This document shows positions 8,901 through 15,962 of a DNA stretch of 64,000 nucleotides, piece after piece. Position 1 is the stretch's first letter. Every line of letters starts with the position of its first letter. Where the stretch lies: the NCBI GenBank assembly GCA_039105265.1, contig JAPFFF010000016.1, positions 2,418,001-2,482,000 of the forward strand. The letters are read 5' to 3'. Position numbers and translations under genes: made by a program. Source of the DNA: Tritrichomonas musculus. Lineage: Eukaryota; Parabasalia; Tritrichomonadida; Tritrichomonadidae. The notes beneath the pieces are model-generated. The model worked only from the letters and a program-made list of their open reading frames with translations. It ran no database searches and had not been told where the DNA came from.

Positions 8901-10553
8901 ATCGGATGTCAGGCTTTTAATCACACATCTATTTCAAAAATTACCATTCCGAGTCATGTCAAAGTAATTGAACAATACACCTTTTTTAATTGTTCAAAAC
9001 TTAAAACAGTTATATTTGGAAAAAATTCAGAATTAAAGCAAATTTGTAAAGGGGCATTTGAAAAAACATCAATTGAAAGCATAACCATTCCTTCAGAAGT
9101 AACTTATATTGGATTCAGTGCATTTTATGATTGTTCCAGTCTTAAAAATGTTATATTTGAACCAAATTCAAAATTAGAATTCATTGATTCATCTGCTTTT
9201 TATTCAACATCATTGGAAAAGATCCTAATTCCAGCAAATGTTCAATATATTGGTAATAATTGCTTCTCTAATAGTAAACTTCAGGAAATCCAATATGAAA
9301 AAGAATCACAACTTATTTCTATAGCAATCATATCATTCCCCAACTCTTCAGATATTAAAATAAGAATTCCTTCCAATGTTGAAACAATAGATACTTCCTA
9401 TATGTTTCTGATGGATAGCATTACTAATATAGAAATTTCCCCTAACAATAAATACTATAAATCAATTAATAATAATGAAATGATTGCTAAAAAATCAAGT
9501 ATAAAGAGTGATAACTATGATACTCTTTATTGTGCATGCCCTCAAATCAGACAAGCAAAGATACCTTCTTATATTAAATATATTTCACCTGGTTGTTTTG
9601 ATAATTGTGAGCAATTAACAAAAATTGAATTTCCAGATGATTCAAATCTCAAGAGAATTGGACATGATGCTTTTAATACATTAAGGTTGGAGAGAATCAC
9701 TATTCCAGCTCATGTTAAAAGTATTAAACATGCATTTTTATATTGTAATTATCTTAAAAAAGTTGATTTTAATGAAAATTCTGAATTAAAAATAATTGGA
9801 AAAGAATCATTTATCTCCAATTTAATGGAATCGTTTTCTATACCTAAAAATGTCATTCAAATCAAAGATGGCTGGTGTAAATATTCACCAAATTTAGTTA
9901 ATGTTATAATTTCACCTGAAAATAATAATTTCAAAATAGTAAATGGAAAATTGTTGATTGGAAAATCAAATCCTAACAGTGAAATTTTTGATGTTCTTCT
10001 AATGGCACTTCGTGATATAAAACATGCTGTAATACCATCATATATCAAGCATATTTCATCATTTTGTTTTAAAGATTGCAAAGACATTAAAATTATAGAA
10101 TTTCAACCTAATTCAGAACTCGTTAGCATTGGAAAATATGCATTTGCTGATTCATCTATTGAATGCATTACAATTCCTGAAAATTGTAAACGAATTGGTG
10201 TTTTCTGTTTTAATAATACTTCAAAATTGATGAAGGTTGAATTTCCAATGAATTCTAAACTTGAAATCATTCCCAAAAAGGCATTTTGTAGTTCATCAAT
10301 TAAAGATGTCATTTTCCCTCCAAGTGTTTCAATGTTAAAAGAAAAAGGATTCAGTAAGTGTCCAAATCTTACAAATGTGTTTTTTTTAGGAGAGTCAATT
10401 TGCCTTCATAAAAAATCTTTCAACAAATGCAATAATCTCGTAATTGTTGAATTTGTAAATGCATCAAAAATTCATATTCATAACAATACATTTGTTGACC
10501 AACCAGGTGTACAAATTCTTATTAAAAAAAAAAAGAAAAAAGAAAAAGAATGA
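5907..10553 (+). CDS. BspA-like leucine-rich repeat protein
   Basis: About 1,548 residues made almost entirely of Treponema-type (LRR_5/BspA) leucine-rich repeats, with units such as 'I..IGE.AFY.C..L..V.F.E.SKL..IG..AF..SSI..I.IP'. Trichomonads carry large families of these, often cell-surface proteins used in adhesion. A longer module recurs several times: a DGWC..TP.L segment, then NFK(I/V)I, a (V/I)GKSN stretch, a RDI..V.IPSYIK stretch and ordinary LRR units. The C-terminus is a lysine-rich tail. No signal peptide or transmembrane segment is visible, so surface display is not supported by the sequence itself. The ATG at 5907 was chosen because the upstream open frame begins with GTG and an initiator motif lies nine bases before this ATG. 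Confidence 0.9.
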   Translation: MIKYNDLINYELNKENHTAKVCHSECFCNIPRSIMFDSEEYIVTGINEGSLHCDIMVNEHYVNFDDDVEISSLDKNIFTNCSAVDILHIPPSLKELKDGWCANTPDLNLIQISPKNRNFKFIDNDMIVGKLNPESDEFDVLLFSYRTIQKVKIPSSIKRISPFCFENCKKIKTIEFSEDSELCSIGNNVFSDSSIEHLSIPQQLRELEDGWCANTPNLFSISVSSKNKNFKIIEEKLLVGKLDQKSEIYDVLHFACRDIEHVKIPSCIKKITKNCFQKCKDLEKIEIDEFSELTTIEEGTFDKSSLEDLFIPSNLKELKDGWCMNTSKMTHISVSQKNKNFKIIDDKLLIGKSNTNSDVFDILLFACRDIDKVIVPSYIKHISPFCFQKCKYLKSIEFQQNSNLQSIGKYAFSKTSIETINIPEHCQHIKEGSFFHCKLLTRIEFEAALEMKLIDDKCFTKTQLRSIQIPESVTRIGEEAFYECETLTSVSFSEKSKLESIGDQAFCQSSIINITIPKHVKHISRKAFYKCFYLENVDFFENSELVSIEEESFYETSIKSIEIPSSTKIIQNKAFVFCKNLQKVSFKNNSELFYIGYCSFGSTNIQKFVVPSSVKWLGKEIFSECEDLEIEYEKNSQIVSVNQYSINKKDESLYIGDNAKEFDTGIFFSDYITNVSISPNNNNFKIINQKMVVGKSNLKDEVFDVLVFACHDIIEAVIPSYIKCIGKKCFAGCTKLKIIKFESNSELTRIDYEAFCNSAIEIITLPNHVKTIGEKAFSQCTQLKEIEISEDSELEFIDKNAFSSSSLKRIFLPKNLKENSFELFCQYLSHITVSSNNKNFKKVDNMIVSKSNPNTEVYDTLKFLQRDAEQVKIPSYIKYLSQFCFYKCKKLESVIFDDNSQLKEIGEDSFYKTSIKSIVIPPNVKKIKEKAFSHCNEIETIIFPENSKIETIGNSVFEYSSITTIKFPDSLTAIKSYAFEYCNQLTVVEFSKNSKLTEIGCQAFNHTSISKITIPSHVKVIEQYTFFNCSKLKTVIFGKNSELKQICKGAFEKTSIESITIPSEVTYIGFSAFYDCSSLKNVIFEPNSKLEFIDSSAFYSTSLEKILIPANVQYIGNNCFSNSKLQEIQYEKESQLISIAIISFPNSSDIKIRIPSNVETIDTSYMFLMDSITNIEISPNNKYYKSINNNEMIAKKSSIKSDNYDTLYCACPQIRQAKIPSYIKYISPGCFDNCEQLTKIEFPDDSNLKRIGHDAFNTLRLERITIPAHVKSIKHAFLYCNYLKKVDFNENSELKIIGKESFISNLMESFSIPKNVIQIKDGWCKYSPNLVNVIISPENNNFKIVNGKLLIGKSNPNSEIFDVLLMALRDIKHAVIPSYIKHISSFCFKDCKDIKIIEFQPNSELVSIGKYAFADSSIECITIPENCKRIGVFCFNNTSKLMKVEFPMNSKLEIIPKKAFCSSSIKDVIFPPSVSMLKEKGFSKCPNLTNVFFLGESICLHKKSFNKCNNLVIVEFVNASKIHIHNNTFVDQPGVQILIKKKKKKEKE

Positions 10554-10751
10554 TTCTTTGAATTTATATAATCAGTAAAGTAACTTATTTACAACTATTT
10601 AGAAAATAAATATTTTTTTGTATCGATCATTTTGGTTTAAAGGTGGTTTGACTTTGGAATTGAAGTTTAATCAATCAAAAAAGTATTCAAAAAGTGAAAT
10701 CTAAAATTTTCAAAAATTTCTAAAATTTTTCAAAAAAATTGCAAAAATCTG

Positions 10752-11228
10752 ATGAGATGTCCATATCGCCGTCTTTCAAAAGAAGCTGAAATTTATAATC
10801 ATGGATATTATCCTGGAATCTCTATTTTTGCTAATGGTAAACCATGGGATAAAACAAATGCTTCATCTCTTGAACTTCTAGTATTACTTGAAGGACCTCA
10901 GGGAACGCCATATGAAAAATATAAATTAAAAGTAGTTATCTCATTTACAGAAGCATATCCTCATTGCTCCCCGAGAGTTTATTTCAAGCCACCATTATAC
11001 CATGTAAATATTGAACAAACAACTGGCCAGCCTGATATAAATATTTTAAGTGTTCACTGGTTTCCTTCTTGTCATATAATTAACATTTTGGAAGAAATAA
11101 TAGAACTACTCAAAAATCCTGAGCCATGCCATGCTTGCAATGAATTGGCTGCCCAAGAATTCATAAATAATCGAGATTCATATAATAGAAAAGCAGAAAA
11201 ATCCGCAAAAATATCCAGTAAATATTAA
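10752..11228 (+). CDS. E2-like (UBC-fold) protein lacking the catalytic cysteine
   Basis: A 158-residue protein with the ubiquitin-conjugating fold: N-terminal helix, the EGPQGTPY loop (47-54), the F.(E)AYP strand and a C-terminal helix ending NRDSYNRKA. In active E2s an HPN motif precedes G.(I/V)CLDIL. Here HPN is HVN (84-86) and the cysteine position in 'GQPDINIL' is aspartate (D95). A tryptophan/proline pair (WFP, 103-105) downstream is conserved. The fold is therefore kept while the thioester residue is lost, as in UEV-type variants that partner an active E2; that role is inferred. The stop codon overlaps TAAA, the trichomonad-type polyadenylation signal. The gene converges with the multi-Ubl gene at 11492. 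Confidence 0.85.
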   Translation: MRCPYRRLSKEAEIYNHGYYPGISIFANGKPWDKTNASSLELLVLLEGPQGTPYEKYKLKVVISFTEAYPHCSPRVYFKPPLYHVNIEQTTGQPDINILSVHWFPSCHIINILEEIIELLKNPEPCHACNELAAQEFINNRDSYNRKAEKSAKISSKY

Positions 11229-11491
11229 AATGTTCATATTATTATAGATATCAGTACCGTATTATTTAATATTAGAGTTAACTTTTATAAATTATTTCAT
11301 TATCATAAAAAAGTTAAATATGAATATTATTAATATTTTTGAAATAAAAAATCATTTAAATATTTATTTTTCTAATTTTCACATATCAACTCTTTCTTCT
11401 GATAAATAAAGTTTCATACAAGTTATTTTACCGATTAATAATGTTACTTAGATAATAATTGCAAGAAAAGTTAAAAAGATACTTAATTGAA

Positions 11492-13741
11492 TTAAATATC
11501 TTCTTCTTCCTCTTCAATTGCAATCACTGTATTTTCATTTGACTTTTTCATTACTTCTTCATGTTTTGATAAATTTTCTTCTTTATCAATTTTAACAAAG
11601 AATTTTCCATTTTTCAATTTAAGTAAATCAAAAAAAGTTTCATCTTCAAGTTCTACATTATCGAGATATATTTTTATTTTTGATGAATTAATTCCATTTT
11701 TTAATTTGGAAATTTTACTTTTCATTGTTTTAACTGTTGCATTTTGGTTTAATTTCATTGAATAAACTGTTTTATCATCTCCAATTTGATAATAATACTT
11801 TGCTTTTTCTTTTTCTAATTGTTTTTGCAGATAAATTTTTATTACTCGATTTTTTAATGATTCTAAATTCGTTTTATTTTTTTCAATCAATTCAACATCG
11901 CCATCTTCTTTCATCCAGAAAAACATCAGCTCTTCTTTTTTGTCAATTTTGAAAACTTTTTTAATTATTTTTTCAGCTTCAATTAATAATGAATCATTAG
12001 GAAAAGTCAGTTCTTTCTCTGTTTTACCAAACTCAAACCAAATACACAATTTATCATTTTCATTTACTGGCGATTCTAATGATTGTTGAACTGATTGCTG
12101 TTGAATTGGCTGGAACTGAATTTTTTTGTTTTGGCTACTTTTTGAGTTGAGTGTTTTCTTTGTTCGATTTGGCTGCCTCATTCGAAGCTTGCATTTTTCT
12201 TTATCTGATTTATTAAAGCCAAATGAGACAAATTGATTTCTTAATTCAAAAAACAAATATTTCCTAATTTTCCCATTGATTCTTGTTTCTTTTATTTTAT
12301 CAAGAATCTCATTTAATGTACTTTGTGGGTCAATTGATACTTTTGTTTCGTCTTCTTTATATTTGATAACAAAATAATCTTCTGGAAGAAGATATTCATA
12401 TGCTATCATTTTTTGAATTTCATCAACAGTTGCATCAAGTGGAACTTCTTTTAATATCGGATAAAACTCCATTTCATTTGTTTTTTCATATAAAAATATG
12501 ATGGGCAATTTTGGCGTCTGATTTGATTTCCTAGATTCATTTTCGGAAAAAATACTTTGATCTGATTTAGTTTTAGAAATTCTAGAATCAGATGTCTCAT
12601 TACTTGCTGCATTTGGAGGAGGCAGATTTAAATCATCAAAAGATGATATTGAAAATGATGATTCAGAATTTTTTTTTTGCAATTTCGAAAAATCCTCATT
12701 ATTTGTTTGTTTGTCTTTTCTAAGAGGTTTTTTGAATTCTTTTTGGGATGTTTGAATTGACTGCTGCTTTGTTCTATAGTTTCCTTTTGGTTTATCTAAC
12801 AAATCTTGTTTTAAATCAACGTCTGACGATTTTGAGTCATTTTTTAATTGTGTTTGTTTTAATTTTGAACTTGATTTTTGGGATTCTTTCTTTGTTTTTT
12901 CAATACTAAAGTAAAATGTCTCATTTAAACTTTGAATATTCACAAGTTTTTTTTCATTTTCAAAAAGCTTTCTTTGAGAACGATCATAGATTACAATTTC
13001 ATCTTGATTGACTTTTTTTTTAAGCGAATCAAATAAGCCTACCAAACGATTTTTTGCATCAGAAACTGTAGAAAAATAATCCATGTATTGAGTTGAAAAT
13101 ATTTCATCATTGGATTTAAACATTATCTTGTATTCTGCATAGATTGTGTAAATTTCATTCATTTTTAATCGATTCAAATAATTCAACTTATTTTTATATG
13201 AATCGCGAATTGAAATTGATTCGCTATCTCTAAAAGCTTTTCGAGTAAGTTGATATGCTTCTGATGCATATTCATTCTCTGATAAAATGAATTGAAATTC
13301 GTCATATTTAAGAGTAACAACGTTTCCAAAAATTTCCAGTTTCTCATAAATTTCACCTGTCATTTCATCTTCAGTTTGAATGAAATGAACGTTTTTCTTA
13401 ATGCAATAATCTGAAAAGTAAAATCCTTCTTGCTGAAATGATTCAAAAATTTCATTATTTCGGCGTTCAATTTCAATTCTTTTGCCATTTGGAAGTTGAA
13501 ATCTCAAATACGCAGAAGATTCAATCGTTTTTAAGTAAAATTTATGATGTTCTTCTATATTTTTTAATTTCGTTTCTTTTTGTGGAGTTAAGAATATAAG
13601 TTGAGAATATGAAATATTTTCGTTAATGGCAATTTGCTTTTTTAAATCCAAGACTGTTTGATATTTATCAATATCAATTAAAATATCATTTAATTGTGGA
13701 GGATCGGTAATCGAATAACGAAATATTTTAGAATTGCTCAT
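11492..13741 (-). CDS. Large protein with several ubiquitin-like (beta-grasp) segments
   Basis: About 749 residues, not assignable to a named family. At least three, probably five, segments have a ubiquitin-like pattern (strand, turn, strand, a 'T/S-V-x-x-h-K-x-x-I' helix, then h-x-h-h). They lie around residues 5-70, 195-280, 415-500, 560-640 and 645-720. Examples are TVLDLKKQIA near the start, ATVDEIQKMI in the middle and ATVKTMKSKI near the end. A Ser/Lys/Gln-rich linker spans about 280-400, and the protein ends in an acidic EEEEEDI tail. There is no visible C-terminal GG, so it is probably not a conjugated modifier. The first ATG-compatible start is 13741; the frame opens 12 nt earlier with GTG. 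It converges with the E2-like gene, which may be coincidental. Confidence 0.6.
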   Translation of the reverse strand: MSNSKIFRYSITDPPQLNDILIDIDKYQTVLDLKKQIAINENISYSQLIFLTPQKETKLKNIEEHHKFYLKTIESSAYLRFQLPNGKRIEIERRNNEIFESFQQEGFYFSDYCIKKNVHFIQTEDEMTGEIYEKLEIFGNVVTLKYDEFQFILSENEYASEAYQLTRKAFRDSESISIRDSYKNKLNYLNRLKMNEIYTIYAEYKIMFKSNDEIFSTQYMDYFSTVSDAKNRLVGLFDSLKKKVNQDEIVIYDRSQRKLFENEKKLVNIQSLNETFYFSIEKTKKESQKSSSKLKQTQLKNDSKSSDVDLKQDLLDKPKGNYRTKQQSIQTSQKEFKKPLRKDKQTNNEDFSKLQKKNSESSFSISSFDDLNLPPPNAASNETSDSRISKTKSDQSIFSENESRKSNQTPKLPIIFLYEKTNEMEFYPILKEVPLDATVDEIQKMIAYEYLLPEDYFVIKYKEDETKVSIDPQSTLNEILDKIKETRINGKIRKYLFFELRNQFVSFGFNKSDKEKCKLRMRQPNRTKKTLNSKSSQNKKIQFQPIQQQSVQQSLESPVNENDKLCIWFEFGKTEKELTFPNDSLLIEAEKIIKKVFKIDKKEELMFFWMKEDGDVELIEKNKTNLESLKNRVIKIYLQKQLEKEKAKYYYQIGDDKTVYSMKLNQNATVKTMKSKISKLKNGINSSKIKIYLDNVELEDETFFDLLKLKNGKFFVKIDKEENLSKHEEVMKKSNENTVIAIEEEEEDI

Positions 13742-14210
13742 AGAAAAATGCACGTTTAAAATTAAACTTTTTGTATAGTTTATATATAATTAATAAAATT
13801 TTAAACTCTTATTATTCCATAATGGAATTGATATCAACAGCAAAGTCATTTAGATCATTTTTGTCATTCAAATAAAAAAAATCATGAAATCATATGATAG
13901 CATTTTTTATGATTGACTAATAAAATTTCTTATATTTAACATTTTGATAAAAAAAAATATAAAATAATAAGCTAAAAAAAGTTTATTTATGTATCAAATT
14001 ATTTTAATTATTAAAATGTTTAATTTAATTTATTTTTGTCGAATTCGCCATTCATTTGGCTAAAGTTATAGAGAAAGCCTGTAATTTCTTGATGATTGCT
14101 GTGTATTGCCCGGTCATAGGTAGTGTGATAAATATTTATTTTATAAATTCCATAAATCATTCAAATTTTAAATATAATTATAAAGGTTAGATTATAAATA
14201 TTATGAAAGC

Positions 14211-14706
14211 TTTCTATTGAAAATGTCTTCTATATTGATATCAATGCCTTCTTGGCTTAATATTAATTCAAAAACTTCTTTTCTGTCTTCAGAATCAGCA
14301 TGAAAATACGGTGCAATTAAATGTTCCAATTGAATTTCATAAATAATTCAATCATTTCTATGTATTTGATGATGTCATTCGATCAATAAAACGATGCATA
14401 TTCAATCAAACTGATTTTGTAATTATTCAAATCATAAATTTTTTGATTTGTAAACGATCGTTTGATATCATTTTCTAAAAGAAGTGAAATTTGCTCGATC
14501 TTGATGAAAAAATTAGTGTTTCGATGATAATTATTTGAAATTGCTGATAATAAATGGAGAAACAACCGTAAATCTTCTGGATTTTGTTTAATATTATTTT
14601 ATTCAATTACTTTAACCAAAGGTTGAAAAATAAACCATCGTCACTTTCACATTCAATATATGCAATAACAGTTTCATAAATCTTTTTTATATATTTAATC
14701 TAAGAA
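14211..14706 (-). pseudogene. Degraded DUF3447/ankyrin-type N-terminal domain
   Basis: Minus-strand pieces in different frames read, in order, IYETVIAYIECESDD, LLSAISNNYHRNTNFF.KIEQI, ISLIEYASFY and EHLIAPYFHADSEDRKEVF, ending at a stop at 14211. This order and spacing matches the N-terminal helical domain that precedes ankyrin repeats in many trichomonad proteins (the DUF3447 context). Stops and at least two frame changes interrupt it, and no ankyrin repeats follow. It is a truncated pseudogene. Confidence 0.65.
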
Positions 14707-15151
14707 TCAAGACTAATCAATAAGCATAGATTCAAATTCAAAACTTTTTGTATGGTTTATGGAATTCATTAAAAAGAAAATAAAACGATTATTATTGCAA
14801 AATGGAATTGATACCAACTGCAAGGTCATTTAAATACAAGACCATTTATACCAATCAAATAAAAATATTTTTCATGAAATTGAAATTAACTACAATTATA
14901 TAGAATTTAACAGAAGAAATATATCTTCAATATTTAATTATATATCATTGAAAAAAATTAATAGATATAATAATATATATAAAATAAACATTTTATAATT
15001 TGTTGAATGGATTTTTGACCAACTTTGATATCAATTAAGAAATAAAAATTATTCAAAAATTGATATAAAAGAAAATTGAATGAATTATGAAAATAAAAAG
15101 TATTCAAAAATTGATGAAGAATAATATTGATATGATGACTGAGAAATGATT

Positions 15152-15157
15152 TCATTT
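15152..15157 (+). promoter_or_regulatory. Initiator-like element of the C2-like gene
   Basis: TCATTT matches the trichomonad Inr consensus. Its +1 A (15154) is 24 nt upstream of the first ATG at 15178, slightly farther than the usual spacing. Confidence 0.45.
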
Positions 15158-15177
15158 TTAAGTTTACAAGAATAAAA

Positions 15178-15723
15178 ATGATGAAATTAAATCTCAGGTT
15201 GCATTCAATAAACTTTATTCATGATCTTTTTGATCATAATGATTCAGTTCGGATGACAGTTGCAACTTTCCCGGACATGCAAAAACATGAAGTAATTCTT
15301 GAATACAAAGATATATATAATTCAATAACATCATTCAAATTGAGATATAATGATCAGACGAATATGATGATAATTTATTTCCAAAAGAAAGGTTTTTTTA
15401 AAGATGGAGAAGTAATTGGGAGTGCATTGATCCATACCAAAGATATTGATGAAAACAAAGATGGTCATCTCAAGATTGAAATTCATGAAATAAATCCAAC
15501 ATCTGAAACAAAAGATAATAATAATCATTATCATAACAAAGGAAAGAATACACGAAAAACTATTGGATCATTGAAAATGAATTTCATCATTAGAGAAACA
15601 TTTGAAACAGAAGAATGTGACATTTTAAGTATCTATGACAAAAATAATGAAAATTCGTTCTTCAATAAGAATCACAAAAAGTGCAATTCAAGAGTTAATG
15701 AATCACAATATGTTTTCAATTAA
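15178..15723 (+). CDS. Small C2-like beta-sandwich protein
   Basis: A 181-residue protein. The first about 150 residues alternate hydrophobic strands and polar turns in a C2-like way: 'LNLRLHSINFI', 'VRMTVATF', 'SFKLRYND', 'MMIIYFQKKG', 'EVIGSALIHTKDI', and a final 'IGSLKMNFIIRE' strand. The insert 'TSETKDNNNHYHNKGKN' (about 107-123) is a low-complexity loop, and the last 40 residues are polar. C2 domains bind phospholipid or partner proteins, but the calcium-binding aspartates are not clearly arranged here, so membrane binding cannot be claimed. The start is the first of two adjacent ATGs. Confidence 0.5.
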   Translation: MMKLNLRLHSINFIHDLFDHNDSVRMTVATFPDMQKHEVILEYKDIYNSITSFKLRYNDQTNMMIIYFQKKGFFKDGEVIGSALIHTKDIDENKDGHLKIEIHEINPTSETKDNNNHYHNKGKNTRKTIGSLKMNFIIRETFETEECDILSIYDKNNENSFFNKNHKKCNSRVNESQYVFN

Positions 15724-15962
15724 TTGTTATTATATATATAAATCATCATCCAATTATTTTTCTTTTTTTTTTAATTATATGGTCATCATTAAAACTAGCA
15801 TTAAAGAGTTTTATATATAAATAAAATAAAGGTTAAGATGAAAATTAAAAAAAGATAATTTCTTTTTTAAAAAAATTAATCTTCAAGTGATCATGTGCTT
15901 GCTCTTTTTTTGATTTTCCGTCTGAAAAAAAATCAAAGAAAGCTGATTATTTTTATTTTTCA

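Larger units (their letters stand above)
13742..15177. other. Intergenic region with a decayed gene and a duplicated upstream segment
   Basis: It contains the DUF3447-type pseudogene (14211-14706). Two diverged direct copies of a roughly 120-bp segment (about 13763-13885 and 14739-14885) share ACTTTTTGTAT, AATGGAATTGATA and AGGTCATTTA/AAGTCATTTA-like words. Each lies just upstream of a minus-strand coding region. Otherwise nothing is seen. Confidence 0.55.
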
